Positions 53,360 to 63,557 of a DNA stretch of 64,000 nt are shown piece after piece. The number at the start of each line of letters is the position of its first letter. Positions within the stretch are counted from its first letter, which is position 1. The translations under genes were made by a program, and so were the position numbers. Source of the stretch: Lysinibacillus fusiformis (GTDB taxonomy: Bacteria > Bacillota > Bacilli > Bacillales_A > Planococcaceae); the NCBI RefSeq assembly GCF_016925635.1, contig NZ_CP070490.1:4904001-4968000 (forward strand). The letters are read 5' to 3'. The notes below the pieces were generated by a model. That model was not told where the DNA came from and did not search any database. It worked only from the letters and a program-made list of their open reading frames with translations.

Positions 53360-54823
53360 TTATGCTTTTTGATAGCGTAGCACTGGTGTACGAGCAGCGC
53401 GTGTTTCGTCTAGACGAGATACGACTGTTGTATGAGGTGCTTCTTGAACGATTGATGGATTTTCTTCTGCTTCTTTGGCAATTTGAATCATCACATCACA
53501 GAATGCATCTAATGTTTCTTTTGATTCTGTTTCTGTTGGCTCGATCATTAATGCCTCTTCCACATTTAATGGGAAGTATGTTGTTGGTGGATGATAGCCA
53601 AAGTCTAACAGACGTTTTGCGATATCTAATGTACGAACGCCCAGTTTCTTCTGACGACGACCTGATAAGACAAATTCGTGTTTACAGTGACGGTTATATG
53701 GCAGTTCGTAGAATGGCTCTAAGCGACGCATCATGTAGTTTGCGTTTAATACAGCATATTCTGTAACAGCTTTTAAACCATCCGGCCCCATTGTACGAAT
53801 GTACGTATAAGCACGAACATTGATACCAAAGTTACCATAGTAAGGTTTTACGCGCCCGATAGATTGTGGACGATCGTAATCGAAGTGGTATGTTCCTTCT
53901 TCTGTTCTCACTAGAACTGGTTTTGGTAGGAATGGAATTAAATCTGCTTTTACGCCTACTGGACCAGAACCTGGACCACCGCCACCATGTGGACCTGTAA
54001 ATGTTTTGTGCAGATTTAAATGTACACAGTCAAAGCCCATATCGCCAGGACGTGCTTTACTCATAACGGCATTGAGGTTCGCACCATCATAGTACACTTT
54101 ACCGCCTACAGAGTGAATAAGCTCTGCCATTTCGATAATGTTTTCTTCAAATAAGCCTAGTGTATTCGGGTTAGTTAGCATTAGCGCAGCTGTATCAGCA
54201 CCTACTACTTTGCGAAGGTCTTCGATATCAACTAAGCCATTTTCATCCGATTTAACAGTAATTGTTTCAAAGCCTGCTACTGTCGCTGATGCTGGGTTTG
54301 TACCGTGAGCCGAGTCAGGAACGATGACTTTGTTACGGTGACCTTCGCCATTTGCTTCATGGAATGCACGAATCATCATTAACGCTGTCCATTCACCATG
54401 AGCACCTGCAGCAGGTTGTAATGTCACTTCATCCATCCCTGTAATTTCTACTAAAGAAGTTTGAAGGTCATAAAGAAGCTCCATTGCCCCTTGTGCTGTT
54501 GATTCATCCTGTAATGGGTGAACATTGGCAAAGCCTGAAAGACGTGCAACTGCTTCGTTAATTTTCGGATTATATTTCATCGTACAAGAGCCAAGCGGAT
54601 AGAAGCCAGAGTCTACCCCATGGTTTCTACGAGAAAGTGCTGTATAATGACGCATAATATCAAGCTCAGACACTTCAGGTAGTTCTGCTGCCTCTGTACG
54701 TACTAAGTTTGCAGGTAATAAATCTGCTAGGTCTACCTCAGGTACATCTAGTGCTTCTAAATTATAGCCAACGCGACCTTCTTTTGAAATTTCAAAAATG
54801 AGTGTTTGATTTTCGTTATGCAT
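53360..54823 (-). CDS. gcvPB: Glycine dehydrogenase (decarboxylating) subunit 2
   Basis: 487 aa from the ATG at 54823, which overlaps the end of gcvPA; B. subtilis has 488. This PLP-binding half of the split P protein decarboxylates glycine and passes the aminomethyl group to lipoyl-GcvH. The PLP lysine is in [20 protein letters not shown]. Other signatures are [20 protein letters not shown] and [13 protein letters not shown]. Last gene of the gcvT-PA-PB operon. Confidence 0.96.
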   Translation of the reverse strand: MHNENQTLIFEISKEGRVGYNLEALDVPEVDLADLLPANLVRTEAAELPEVSELDIMRHYTALSRRNHGVDSGFYPLGSCTMKYNPKINEAVARLSGFANVHPLQDESTAQGAMELLYDLQTSLVEITGMDEVTLQPAAGAHGEWTALMMIRAFHEANGEGHRNKVIVPDSAHGTNPASATVAGFETITVKSDENGLVDIEDLRKVVGADTAALMLTNPNTLGLFEENIIEMAELIHSVGGKVYYDGANLNAVMSKARPGDMGFDCVHLNLHKTFTGPHGGGGPGSGPVGVKADLIPFLPKPVLVRTEEGTYHFDYDRPQSIGRVKPYYGNFGINVRAYTYIRTMGPDGLKAVTEYAVLNANYMMRRLEPFYELPYNRHCKHEFVLSGRRQKKLGVRTLDIAKRLLDFGYHPPTTYFPLNVEEALMIEPTETESKETLDAFCDVMIQIAKEAEENPSIVQEAPHTTVVSRLDETRAARTPVLRYQKA

Positions 54824-56162
54824 GAAGAGCCCCCATTTCTGCAACAAGTGCATCAATTTCTTCTTTTGTGCGTAATTCAGTCACTGCGATTAGCACATGA
54901 TTTTTAAGAGAGTCATAATTTTGACCTAAAGGATATCCACCGATAATACCTTTTTCGATTAAACCTTTATTGATTTCCTTCACACATTTATTCGTTTTCA
55001 CAACGATTTCGTTAAAGTGTGCGCCTTGGAATGCGACTGTAAAGCCTGCTGCTTCAAAAGCATTTTTTGCATAACGTGTTTTTGCAATATTTTGAGTAGC
55101 CATTTCACGAATACCTTGTTTTCCTAGAGCAGTCATCGCTACAGAAGCTGCAAGTGCAAGAAGGGCTTGGTTCGAGCAAATATTTGAAGTGGCTTTATCA
55201 CGACGGATATGTTGTTCACGTGCTTGTAGTGTTAATACATACCCACGACGGCCTTCACCATCCACTGTTTCACCAACAAGACGTCCTGGCACCTTACGCA
55301 TTAATTTCGTTGTCACCGCAAAGAAACCACAGTGTGGGCCACCGAAAGCTTCAGAGATACCGAATACTTGCGCATCACCTACACAAATATCAGCACCTAG
55401 CTTACCAGGAGGCGTTAAAATGCCTAATGCAAGTGGATTAGAAGATACAACAAGTAAGCTTTTTGCAGCATGTGCAATATCCCCGATCACTTGAATGTCT
55501 TCCACTTGACCAAAGAAGTTTGGATATTGTGCAATAACAGCTGCTGTGTTGTCATCGATTAACTCTTTTAATGCTTCCACATCTGTCACGCCATCTTTTT
55601 GTGGAATTGTCACGATCTCAATGGATTGACCATAGGCATATGTAGCAACTACATCGCGATATTCTGGGTGCACTGCTTCAGACACTAAAATTTTCTTACG
55701 ACGCGTATGACCAGCTGCCAGCATACCTGCCTCTGCTAATGCTGTACCACCGTCATACATAGAAGAGTTCGCAAGATCCATACCTGTTAGCTCAGCAATC
55801 ATCGTTTGGAATTCAAAGATCGCTTGTAGCTCACCTTGTGAAATCTCTGGTTGATATGGCGTATAAGCTGTATAAAACTCTGAACGAGAAATAACATGGT
55901 CTACGATCACTGGTTTATAGTGGTTGTAAACGCCTGCGCCTAAAAATGATACATTGGCATTTGTGTCCTTATTTTTTGCAGCAAGGGCCGTTAACTCTTT
56001 TAATAAAGCAGATTCTGATTTTGCTTCCTTAATATCATAAAGGCCTTTAAAACGGACTTTCTCAGGAATATCCTCGAATAATTCATCGACTGAGGATACA
56101 CCGATTACGTCTAACATTTCTTTTTGATCTTGCTCCGTCATAGGTAAATAACGATGTTTCAT
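54816..56162 (-). CDS. gcvPA: Glycine dehydrogenase (decarboxylating) subunit 1
   Basis: 448 aa, identical in length to the B. subtilis subunit. It is the non-PLP half of the split P protein heterotetramer. It begins [20 protein letters not shown], with [17 protein letters not shown], then [20 protein letters not shown] and [13 protein letters not shown]. It starts 25 bp after gcvT. Confidence 0.96.
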   Translation of the reverse strand: MKHRYLPMTEQDQKEMLDVIGVSSVDELFEDIPEKVRFKGLYDIKEAKSESALLKELTALAAKNKDTNANVSFLGAGVYNHYKPVIVDHVISRSEFYTAYTPYQPEISQGELQAIFEFQTMIAELTGMDLANSSMYDGGTALAEAGMLAAGHTRRKKILVSEAVHPEYRDVVATYAYGQSIEIVTIPQKDGVTDVEALKELIDDNTAAVIAQYPNFFGQVEDIQVIGDIAHAAKSLLVVSSNPLALGILTPPGKLGADICVGDAQVFGISEAFGGPHCGFFAVTTKLMRKVPGRLVGETVDGEGRRGYVLTLQAREQHIRRDKATSNICSNQALLALAASVAMTALGKQGIREMATQNIAKTRYAKNAFEAAGFTVAFQGAHFNEIVVKTNKCVKEINKGLIEKGIIGGYPLGQNYDSLKNHVLIAVTELRTKEEIDALVAEMGALHA

Positions 56163-56187
56163 AAATGTAGGTCCCTCTTTTCAACTA

Positions 56188-57291
56188 TTATTTTGAACGC
56201 TTGTAAAACGGTGTTTCTACTGTTATTACCTTCAAGTGCTTACCGCGAATTTCGATTTCTAGCTCAGTTCCGATTGTTGTGAATTGACTGTCAATTATTA
56301 CGTGACCAACGTTACGTTTAGATGAAGGAAGTTGTGTACCCGTTGTCACTTCACCGATTTCTTGACCATCTTTAAACACTTTGTAGCCATGACGTGGGAT
56401 GCCTTTATCGATCATTTCAATTCCTACAAGTTTGCGTGGTAGTCCATTTTCTTTTTGTGCTACTAATGCTTCATGACCAATAAAATCTTCTTTATTTAAT
56501 TTCACAGCAAAGCCAATACCAGCCTCCAGTGGAGAAATTGTTGCTGATAGCTCTTGACCATATAATGGTAGCCCTGCTTCAAAACGCAGTGTATCGCGAC
56601 AACCTAGTCCAGCTGGAACTACACCTTTTTCTTGACCAGCATCTAAAATTTTACCCCAAAGCGCTTTAATATCTTCTGGAGCGCCATATAATTCAAAGCC
56701 ATCTTCACCTGTGTAGCCACTACGAGAAACTAATACTTTATGACCTGCAACCTCAACATTCTCTTGGAAGCGGAAAAATTTAATGGCACTTACATCAGTC
56801 GAAGTAAGGGATTGAAGAACTTCTTCTGCTAATGGTCCTTGAAGAGCAATTTGTGCATAGGCATCAGATTGGTTATCAATCGTCACATCATATTGATGTT
56901 GATTTTCCATCATCCAGTCATAGTCTTTTTCGATGTTGGCAGCATTGACACATAGTAAATAGTGATTGTCAGCTAATTTATATGTTAATAAATCATCAAC
57001 AACGCCACCATCTTCATAGCACATTGCTGTGTACTGCGCTTGGCCGTCAACAATTTTTGAGACATCATTTGATAAAAGATTTTGTAAAAATCCTAATGCA
57101 TCGGGACCAGTTACTAAAATCTCTCCCATATGTGATACATCAAATAAGCCTGCACGATTACGAACTGCATCGTGTTCTTCTTTAATAGAAGAGAATTGAA
57201 CAGGTAATTCCCATCCACCGAAGTCAACTGTTTTTGCACCATATTTCGCGTATTCTTCAAATAGAGGTGTACGTTTTAATTCATTCGCCAT
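56188..57291 (-). CDS. gcvT: Glycine cleavage system T protein (aminomethyltransferase)
   Basis: 367 aa. It moves the methylene group from aminomethyl-GcvH to tetrahydrofolate, releasing ammonia. Conserved parts are the N-terminal [50 protein letters not shown] and [20 protein letters not shown]. First gene of the operon, directly behind a tandem glycine riboswitch. The methylene-THF product feeds FolD. Confidence 0.97.
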   Translation of the reverse strand: MANELKRTPLFEEYAKYGAKTVDFGGWELPVQFSSIKEEHDAVRNRAGLFDVSHMGEILVTGPDALGFLQNLLSNDVSKIVDGQAQYTAMCYEDGGVVDDLLTYKLADNHYLLCVNAANIEKDYDWMMENQHQYDVTIDNQSDAYAQIALQGPLAEEVLQSLTSTDVSAIKFFRFQENVEVAGHKVLVSRSGYTGEDGFELYGAPEDIKALWGKILDAGQEKGVVPAGLGCRDTLRFEAGLPLYGQELSATISPLEAGIGFAVKLNKEDFIGHEALVAQKENGLPRKLVGIEMIDKGIPRHGYKVFKDGQEIGEVTTGTQLPSSKRNVGHVIIDSQFTTIGTELEIEIRGKHLKVITVETPFYKRSK

Positions 57292-57402
57292 TCTTTTTTG
57301 CCCCCTTATTGTTAGTTACATTTTTACTGGTAGTAGTTCGTCTGCTTTTTGTATTCCTACAGCCAATGCATGCAGTCAACCGCATAAAACACGCTATAGA
57401 CA

Positions 57403-57650
57403 TAAAAAAAGACAGACGAACCCCTTTTCGGGATTCTCTGTCCTTGCACCTGAAAGTTACACCAGACTGGCTCGCAAGCTTTACTATTGCCAATCAGTCG
57501 GCTTTCCCCTTTGGTGGCTGTTATTGTTATACTACAGCTCTCTCCAGAGTTGCGTCTTGTACGAGTCCTTTTACCTGAGAGATTCATAGCCCATTGCTAC
57601 TTGCTCCTTCGGTGGCGTCTACACGCTCTCTCCCCGCACAATCATCCGCC
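57403..57650 (-). promoter_or_regulatory. Tandem glycine riboswitch of the gcv operon
   Basis: On the minus strand aptamer 1 (about 57650-57560) shows GGGGAGAGAGCG, CACCGAAGGAGCAA and ATCTCTCAGGTAAAAGGAC. Aptamer 2 (about 57550-57432) shows CTCTGGAGAGAGC, CACCAAAGGGGAAA and TTTCAGGTGCAAGGACAGAG. A terminator (AGAATCCC-GAAAA-GGGGTTCGTCT plus T7) ends the leader at 57403. Such leaders relieve termination when glycine is high. The second aptamer has CCAAAGG in place of CCGAAGG. Confidence 0.95.
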
Positions 57651-57761
57651 CAAGATAAATCTTGGTACTATTTAGTATTCAATGAACATTTAGTTACTTA
57701 TTTGTCTATATCCTAACATTAAATGCATTGAAAAGGCAATCATTTTTTAAAAGATAATAAA

Positions 57762-57802
57762 AGACGAACATTAATGAATTAAAATCTTTTCATCGTTCGT
57801 TT
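57762..57802 (-). terminator. Terminator overlapping the end of aroK
   Basis: The arms CGAAC / GTTCG with extended A/T pairing lie over the last codons of aroK and its 3' flank, followed by CTTTTATTAT on the minus strand. Confidence 0.5.
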
Positions 57803-58305
57803 TTTAACCTTTTCACTTGAAATACTAAATACTCTAGAATTTGACGAATCGTTCTACCTTCTGTCAGTACCTGAATATGACCTGCATCACGGTAAAATTT
57901 CCTTCTGTAGTGATACAGACTTTCTAGCTCCTCTTTTGTAGAGCTCTGTACAATGGGTCTATTTGGATCATGCTGAACTCGTTTATAAATATCCTCAAAC
58001 GACGCATCTAAAAAAAACACCAATCCACTACGTCTCATAATTTTTCGATTTTCAGCATTCATGGCAACGCCACCACCAGTCGAAATAATACAAGCCTCGT
58101 CCCTAAAATTTTTCAAAAATTCTGTTTCTATTTCTCGAAAATGGGCCTCGCCGTATTTTTCAAAAATTTGTGGAATTGTCATCCCCTGCTGTCGCACAAT
58201 CTCATGATCCATATCATAATATGGCATCTTCAATAAATAGCTTAAACGTCTTCCTAACGCACTTTTTCCACTACCCATAAAACCAACAAAATATATTTTT
58301 CGCAA
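57790..58305 (-). CDS. aroK: Shikimate kinase
   Basis: 171 aa from a TTG with an AGAAGGTG ribosome-binding site. It phosphorylates shikimate at the 3-OH. P-loop FVGFMGSGKSALGRRLS, shikimate-binding DMDHEIVRQQGMTIPQIF, the FREIETEFLKNF stretch, and STGGGVAMN are all present, plus the lid RVQHDPNRPIV. It lies 20 bp downstream of comGG and may be read from the comG promoter. Confidence 0.95.
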   Translation of the reverse strand: MRKIYFVGFMGSGKSALGRRLSYLLKMPYYDMDHEIVRQQGMTIPQIFEKYGEAHFREIETEFLKNFRDEACIISTGGGVAMNAENRKIMRRSGLVFFLDASFEDIYKRVQHDPNRPIVQSSTKEELESLYHYRRKFYRDAGHIQVLTEGRTIRQILEYLVFQVKRLKNER

Positions 58306-58325
58306 TTCGAATCACCTTCTTATAA

Positions 58326-58526
58326 CTACGATTCTACACTGTCTGACAAAATTTGTCCCAATAAATTTATCGTAGCTCGAACATTCAATTTTTCTATCCC
58401 ATCATATGTTCGATACTGCATTTCATAAGACATACAATACGCAAGAACAAAAGTAGTTACAAAAAATAATAATGCAATTGCGACCAAAAAAATAGCCCCT
58501 CTGTCATTTTTCAATAATTGGCACAT
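58326..58526 (-). CDS. comGG: ComGG-like competence pseudopilin, short
   Basis: 66 aa, about half the B. subtilis ComGG. It has a membrane helix (GAIFLVAIALLFFVTTFVLA) and ends in NLLGQILSDSVES. The call rests on its place as the last gene of the comG operon, overlapping comGF by 23 bp, and on topology. The C-terminal globular part of ComGG seems shortened. Confidence 0.7.
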   Translation of the reverse strand: MCQLLKNDRGAIFLVAIALLFFVTTFVLAYCMSYEMQYRTYDGIEKLNVRATINLLGQILSDSVES

Positions 58527-58929
58527 AAAAGGTTCGCTCCTTTTGAATACCGCTAGTCATTTCGACAGCTACCGTCAGCATATTTTCGGAATAGTTAAAA
58601 TGACATTTATTGATTCCTATTAACATAGGAACATGTCCACCGTTTACCTGCTCACGAATAATATTCGAGTAGCAATCAATATGATGGAGTGTAGTGGCTG
58701 TTTGGAAAGTCATTCTTTTTTGATCCTCACGAACAGAAAATATGGAAATATCTTTTAGAGAGAGATTTAAATCAGAAACAAATAGTTCCCACTTGGTTTG
58801 TTCATCGGTTAGCATAGTGGATCTCATTTCAGCAAACCACAGCATCATAAGGACAAAGAGATGAGAAATAAGCACAAAAACGACTAATTGAAACATCGCT
58901 TCTAGTAATGTATAGCCCTTCTCATTCAT
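58504..58929 (-). CDS. comGF: ComGF competence pseudopilus protein
   Basis: 141 aa from the ATG at 58929 (AGGTGAAG upstream), overlapping comGE; the frame is open further upstream inside comGE. An N-terminal prepilin-like start (MNEKGYTLLEAMFQLVVFVL) leads a membrane helix and a periplasm-side globular domain. Minor component of the DNA-uptake pseudopilus. Confidence 0.85.
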   Translation of the reverse strand: MNEKGYTLLEAMFQLVVFVLISHLFVLMMLWFAEMRSTMLTDEQTKWELFVSDLNLSLKDISIFSVREDQKRMTFQTATTLHHIDCYSNIIREQVNGGHVPMLIGINKCHFNYSENMLTVAVEMTSGIQKERTFYVPIIEK

Positions 58930-59239
58930 GAACTTCACCTGTCGCTTGGATACATTTTTGACGAGGCTCATGTAAATTTTGAAAATGAACACAAACTTGT
59001 TGTCCATCAACTATCCAGTGATAAGCAACTTGTTCAATGGTTCGAGAGCCTTCTGTTTGCTGAATAGCCTGGTACTTTTTTAAACCTTCGTAGGCTGTTT
59101 CAGCTGCAATTAGCTCCATTTTTTTATTAGCAAGATTTGTTTTCATCGTATAGGAAATGGGTATCAACGAGGTACAAAGTATCATCAAAATACCCACACC
59201 TAAAATAGTTTCTACAAAAGAATAGCCTGACTCATTCAA
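58922..59239 (-). CDS. comGE: ComGE competence pseudopilin
   Basis: 105 aa with a type IV prepilin N terminus (NESGYSFVETILGVGILMI; Glu at mature position 5). It overlaps both comGD and comGF by 8 bp, in keeping with translational coupling. Minor pseudopilin that, with ComGC, ComGD and ComGG, builds the transformation pilus. Confidence 0.85.
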   Translation of the reverse strand: MNESGYSFVETILGVGILMILCTSLIPISYTMKTNLANKKMELIAAETAYEGLKKYQAIQQTEGSRTIEQVAYHWIVDGQQVCVHFQNLHEPRQKCIQATGEVHE

Positions 59240-59669
59240 TCCTAGCTCTCCCTCGTCCTAATGTTATGATTACTTTTTTCTTGCCCTGTGGTGTTTTAAA
59301 TGCCATGGTACCAGCTGTCATCACATTGCCGCTGTAGTTATAGATTAGTGTGTAAATCGAACTCTCTGCGGGCAAAAATTCAATCCCTTTCGGATAAGAA
59401 CGTTCATATAAAGTAGTATAAAAATCTTTTTGAATAATATAGCGATTCGTTGAACTTTCCATTTTCAGCGCTATATATTGCCGTTGGCTCATACTATAAG
59501 TTTGAATATATTGAATATCGAGTTGCAATTGCGTGAAAAATCGTTCTAATTCCTTGGCTTCTGCTATTTTGAATGAAAATTTGCCAACAATCGCAGTTAA
59601 ACTCATAACAAGAAATAAGACGACCAGCATTTCAAGAATCGTAAAACCACCATTTTTATCATTATTCAT
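59232..59669 (-). CDS. comGD: ComGD competence pseudopilin
   Basis: 145 aa. Prepilin peptidase motif GGFTILEMLVVLFLVMSL at the N terminus, then a soluble domain with QLDIQYIQTYSMSQRQYIAL and GRGRARIE at the end. The start overlaps the comGC stop by one base. Confidence 0.9.
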   Translation of the reverse strand: MNNDKNGGFTILEMLVVLFLVMSLTAIVGKFSFKIAEAKELERFFTQLQLDIQYIQTYSMSQRQYIALKMESSTNRYIIQKDFYTTLYERSYPKGIEFLPAESSIYTLIYNYSGNVMTAGTMAFKTPQGKKKVIITLGRGRARIE

Positions 59670-60007
59670 TAGCTCTCAGAACCTGTTTCTATGTTGACAT
59701 TGGCTGGACGTACCTCTCCCTCATTTGTAATCACTATTTCTTCTTTATTGGGGCATGTTGTTTCATTTTCTTTTAAATAGCCTTTTGCCACTAAATCATC
59801 TAAGGTAGGATACGCCATATAATCTACACGATAAGCCTCTACTTGACCTTGTACCATGGAAATATAAGCCGTACAGCCTTTCTTATCTATTGTGGCGAAA
59901 TGCTTTGTTACATTTGGGATCGTAATTAAAATTAGAACAGATATAATTAACAAGACAATTAGCATCTCGATTAAAGTGAAACCAGCTTGTTGGTTAATAC
60001 GTTTCAT
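59669..60007 (-). CDS. comGC: ComGC major competence pseudopilin
   Basis: 112 aa. The cleavage motif GFTLIEMLIVLLIISVLILI is exemplary. The soluble part has two Cys (KKGCTAY and ETTCPNKE) that could form the disulfide known in ComGC. Major subunit of the transformation pilus. It lies 10 bp after comGB. Confidence 0.95.
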   Translation of the reverse strand: MKRINQQAGFTLIEMLIVLLIISVLILITIPNVTKHFATIDKKGCTAYISMVQGQVEAYRVDYMAYPTLDDLVAKGYLKENETTCPNKEEIVITNEGEVRPANVNIETGSES

Positions 60008-60017
60008 TATCTTCCTC

Positions 60018-61091
60018 CTAAACTAATTCAATCATGTGATAGATGGGTAATAATAAACTGATATAAGCTGCTACTATACAAACAGCAATCAGGATAAAGA
60101 AACTAGGCTGCACAAAAGCTAATATTTTTTGCAAAAGCTGTTCCTGCTTTTCCATTAATAATTCGCTATACAATACTAATTCTTTTCCTAAATAACCGCT
60201 GTGTTCACCATGCTCAACGAACATTGGAAAATCTTTTTGAAAAACTGCCATCATCGTTACCGACTGTGTCAGTGATTCGCCAAAGATGACTCTTTCTTTT
60301 ATACGCTGTGAAAGAATTTGGAGATATGGTTGGAGTTGTTGTTCTTCTAATAGTTGAAGGCTTGCTTGTAATGAAAATCCACTTTGTAGTAAACTGCCCA
60401 AATAAGCAGCAAATTGTCTTGTCAATGTTAGCCTAAAATAGCGTTGCATAATGGGGATCTTTAACAAAATTGTTAGTTGATGAGCAACAGCTTGTCGTTT
60501 GAGATAGAATCGAAAAATGAATAAGCTGCCTATTACTATGAACATGGTCGAGATGACTATATCTGGAACATGTAATAACATATTGGACAATGCAATACTT
60601 GTCTCCTCTGCTTCAGAGGTACGACTGACGACCATTCTTTCAATATTCGGTAAAAAAAATGTACGAAACACAAAAAATAACAATAGTAAAAAGATAATCA
60701 GTGTGACAGGATAGATCAGCAGCTTGATTAGCTTTTTCTTAGTCTTTTCACCTACCGTTAACTGCTTCGCCACACCTTTAAACGCCTCTATCATATGGCC
60801 ATTATTTTCTGCCACCTTAATCGCCATTAAATAATGTTTCCCCAGTTGTAATATTTCAAGTATCCCTGCAACACCTACTCCTTGTCTGAGTCTTTCATCA
60901 ATTTGCTGCTGTATGTCTTCATGTGCCTCGATATGATGAGGTAGAAGCATGGAAATAGCTTGTGGAAATAAATATCCTTCCTGCATTAACACACATAATC
61001 GATGGAAAAACTGAGCTTGCTCCTTTACCCGCCATTTCGTAGCCCTATTGTAAAAAAGAAGCAATTTATCGATGTATGTTTGTAACTGCAT
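60018..61091 (-). CDS. comGB: ComGB polytopic membrane protein (GspF/PilC type)
   Basis: 357 aa, platform protein of the pseudopilus assembly machine. Three long membrane helices ([57 protein letters not shown]) and two T2SSF domains, the second with [19 protein letters not shown] and [20 protein letters not shown]. The ATG overlaps the comGA end by 26 bp. Appears intact. Confidence 0.93.
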   Translation of the reverse strand: MQLQTYIDKLLLFYNRATKWRVKEQAQFFHRLCVLMQEGYLFPQAISMLLPHHIEAHEDIQQQIDERLRQGVGVAGILEILQLGKHYLMAIKVAENNGHMIEAFKGVAKQLTVGEKTKKKLIKLLIYPVTLIIFLLLLFFVFRTFFLPNIERMVVSRTSEAEETSIALSNMLLHVPDIVISTMFIVIGSLFIFRFYLKRQAVAHQLTILLKIPIMQRYFRLTLTRQFAAYLGSLLQSGFSLQASLQLLEEQQLQPYLQILSQRIKERVIFGESLTQSVTMMAVFQKDFPMFVEHGEHSGYLGKELVLYSELLMEKQEQLLQKILAFVQPSFFILIAVCIVAAYISLLLPIYHMIELV

Positions 61092-61479
61092 AAAGGCTCT
61101 CCACTAATTCTTTTTGCCCCATTAATGTTAAATCATAAGGAAGTTTGTAATTGCCCTTATCCTTGATGGCAGTGATGGCTCTTGTTAGATGATCATCATG
61201 TAAAATTTCATAGACTGCACGACGTTCACCATGTAAAGCTGCAGTCTGAACAAGCATTTGCGCAACAATACCGATAACCGTTTGGCGAAGCTCCTCTATC
61301 GACACGCCTAAATCCATTAAACGATAAAGACAATTAATGGCGTCTTTTGCATGAATAGTCGAAACAACTAAATGCCCTGTTAGAGAGGCTTGGATTGCAA
61401 TATTTGCCGTTTCTTTATCCCGAATTTCACCAATCATGATGACATCCGGTGAATGGCGTAAAATGGCTTTTAGTATTTT
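61066..61479 (-). pseudogene. comGA: comGA, 3' fragment of the pseudopilus assembly ATPase
   Basis: About 138 codons remain: [20 protein letters not shown] (Walker B and Asp box), the [20 protein letters not shown] region with the His box, and the end up to YAVTNIHR. A stop at 61480-61482 closes the frame, and DNA further upstream is unrelated. The N domain and Walker A (about 190 residues) are missing from this window. Either an insertion split the gene and the rest lies past 64000, or the 5' part is lost. The operon promoter is cut off too. Confidence 0.88.
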
Positions 61480-61666
61480 TTATAGGTACAAAATTTTCAT
61501 GAGCGTATTTTTTATCCTAATGAAATAAACAAATATATGTATTTAGCCCATTTTCATTAATTTTTTTTTATTTCGCCCATAAATAATTACTTATGTAGCT
61601 TTGGAATAAAGATTGATTAAAAAATATTCCTTAACCCTTATCTAAATAGCAACATCAAAAACTCCA
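61480..61666. other. Junction region upstream of the comGA break, no gene
   Basis: About 190 bp of very AT-rich DNA begin abruptly where comGA similarity ends. No gene, clear insertion-sequence end or target duplication could be recognised. Confidence 0.45.
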
Positions 61667-61783
61667 TTTTGAAAAAAGATTGATCAAAATGGATTTACTC
61701 TCTTTAGATAAGTATGAGATTTTTATAAAAAAGTTTGATCATTTTTCAGGTTGTTCCACAATTGCGCCCGATTGCTGAATATC
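61667..61783 (+). repeat. Dispersed repeat, copy B
   Basis: Same element as 28245-28367, same strand: TTTTGAAAAAAGATTGATCA, internal TTTTTATAAAAAAGTTTGAT and 3' CAATTGCGCCCGATTGCTGA. It directly precedes the broken DUF2971 gene and overlaps its nominal 5' codons, suggesting that the gene's true start was lost. Confidence 0.65.
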
Positions 61784-62349
61784 AAGTCGGTGATTTGTCT
61801 TTTGCATATTAAAGTAAAGCACCCTTTAGGTGAATACATATTAGATAACCAAATATTTAAATTTGAAGGGGAATTGAAGAATAGACTTTTGGGAAAAGCT
61901 GAAGAATTCACGAAACAAACATATGATTTTTCAGAACATGAGAGAAAAACCAAATTTATTAATTGCTGGCACTTAAACGATTTTGAATCAGCAGCTATGT
62001 GGGATCTTTACTTAAAAAGTAATGAGGGTATAGCTATTCAAACGACTTTTGATAGACTTAAGCGTAGTTTGAATAGAAGTAAGGAAGAAATTTATATGGG
62101 TAAGGTAAAATATATTGACTATAGAACTGAAAGAAATTTTCATAGAAATACTCTTTCACCTTTTTTCACTAAAAGAATTTCATTTAGTCATGAAAATGAT
62201 GTTAGAATTACTTTATTCCAACAATAAAGATTTTAACAAAGATATATGGGAAAAACATCAAAGTAGACCTTGCGGAATTAATTGAATCTATATATGTATC
62301 ACCTGATGCTCCTTTGTGGTTTGTGGATGTTGTAAAAGTAATTTGTTAA
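61784..62349 (+). pseudogene. DUF2971 family protein, 5' truncated and frameshifted
   Basis: The core FINCWHLNDFESAAMWDLYL, then KSNEGIAIQTTFDRLKRSLN, KVKYIDYR and ISFSHENDVRITLF, is a DUF2971 signature. The frame stops at 62227. The usual end, KNIKVDLAELIESIYVSPDA followed by PLWFVDVV, continues in another frame to a stop at 62349. No plausible start or ribosome-binding site remains. DUF2971 proteins are frequent in defence and accessory islands. Confidence 0.75.
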
Positions 62350-62789
62350 TAAATTTAATATTCAATCAAAAATTATTCATTTAGGTTTATATAAAATTAA
62401 TTAAATGGAGTTTTATAATTAAGGCTGTTTTCTTAAAGATTGTTGCTAAATTAAATCTCGAGGGACATCAAAAAATAGATTTTATCTACTAAGTACGTAG
62501 AAATAAACTCTGTTTTTTAATTTCGCAAACTGAATTTTAAAGTAATGCTACCCGTTAGTTTAATAAGGACAGTAACGCTTCTTCAACAATGGCGCCCGAT
62601 GTTAATTACAGTTGCTGTTAGCCAAGAATACAACAATATTAAAAAACTAAGAAGAGTAAAACTATTATAGAAAATTTGATCTTATGTTTCTGGATCTTAT
62701 TCATTTTTATCAGTAGTGTTATACAAAACTAGAGACTAATACAAAACAAATTTAATTATATTATATACTTTGTTTAGGAGGTGCATCTT
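62350..62789. other. Gene-free stretch of about 440 bp
   Basis: AT-rich, no supported gene. Near 62578-62600 it holds CTTCAACAATGGCGCCCGAT, a fragment of the dispersed-repeat 3' end in related form. A good ribosome-binding site (TTTAGGAGGTG, 62773-62783) at its end leads into the next ORF. Confidence 0.45.
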
Positions 62790-63044
62790 ATGGAACTCAA
62801 TAAATTGATGATTTTGGATGTTCACTCACATCGAATGGATGAAGTTCGCAAATGATTTTCTAGCTCTGGCAGAAATGTGCTAGAGACAACCAACAGTTCT
62901 TGGGGCATTGTCCAAGGAGCGTTAGAAAATACGCTTCGCAAGTTATCTAGCAGGCTTATTTTTCAACAAACGAAGATGCTATTAAAGCATGCATCAAGTC
63001 ATATGTTCAGAACTTCGATTTGATGGAATATCTTAATAAATAGG
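62790..63044 (+). pseudogene. Small protein gene broken by a stop and a frameshift
   Basis: After a strong AGGAGGTG site, MELNKLMILDVHSHRMDEVR is followed by a TGA (62853-62855). The same frame goes on FSSSGRNVLETTNSSWGIVQ, and a second frame ends STNEDAIKACIKSYVQNFDL then MEYLNK. Size and helical pattern recall the small WXG-like proteins encoded beside LXG toxins, but this is a guess. Confidence 0.35.
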
Positions 63045-63054
63045 AGGAAGCGTA

Positions 63055-63360
63055 ATGAAGAATTTAAAGTTGATTGGTATTATAGTGGTCTTGCTAGGTA
63101 TTATCCTAGCAGGCTTCATGTTCATAAAGCGTTGGTTATATATTCAGAAATGTAATTTATTAATTGACGGTTCTGTCAAGTATGGCTATGATATGTGTCA
63201 TATGGTCTTAGAAGGTGAGTCTCCTACTAACTGGATAGCTATATTCGGAGGTATGCTATTGCTGGCAGTGATTGCAGGTCTAATAATATTTGCCTTATGG
63301 CTACCGTTCGGAGTTACCCAAACAGTTCGAGAAGTACGACACAATATGAAGAGGAAATAA
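63055..63360 (+). CDS. Small two-helix membrane protein
   Basis: 101 aa with an AGGAGG ribosome-binding site. Helices LIGIIVVLLGIILAGFMFIK and WIAIFGGMLLLAVIAGLIIF flank a short loop with two Cys (YIQKCNLL, YDMCHMV). It ends basic (REVRHNMKRK). Family unknown. It follows the broken small gene by 10 bp. Confidence 0.65.
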   Translation: MKNLKLIGIIVVLLGIILAGFMFIKRWLYIQKCNLLIDGSVKYGYDMCHMVLEGESPTNWIAIFGGMLLLAVIAGLIIFALWLPFGVTQTVREVRHNMKRK

Positions 63361-63361
63361 G

Positions 63362-63548
63362 ATGAGCGTATCAATACAGCACCACAGAAAAGCAGTTGCA
63401 AGTCTGAACAAACCAAATGTATCACCCTCGCCATCTTTTCTACCAGTGTATGCCAACGAGTTTACCATTAACTAGTTCGGAACCATCATTAACGCAAAAT
63501 CAACGGGAATAAACGTGCTGCTATCAGTCCAGCCGAGCGTTAGTAATT
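63362..63548 (+). pseudogene. Short ORF remnant with internal stop
   Basis: ATG at 63362 overlaps the end of the membrane-protein gene: MSVSIQHHRKAVASLNKPNV then a stop at 63473-63475, with in-frame continuation FGTIINAKSTGINVLLSVQP. It looks like a gene with one nonsense codon, or chance. Function unknown. Confidence 0.3.
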
Positions 63549-63557
63549 GAAATCCCT

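Noticed and set aside
61480..61666. Insertion-sequence end or attachment site at the comGA break
   Set aside because: No inverted repeat, target duplication or integrase gene could be identified at the junction.
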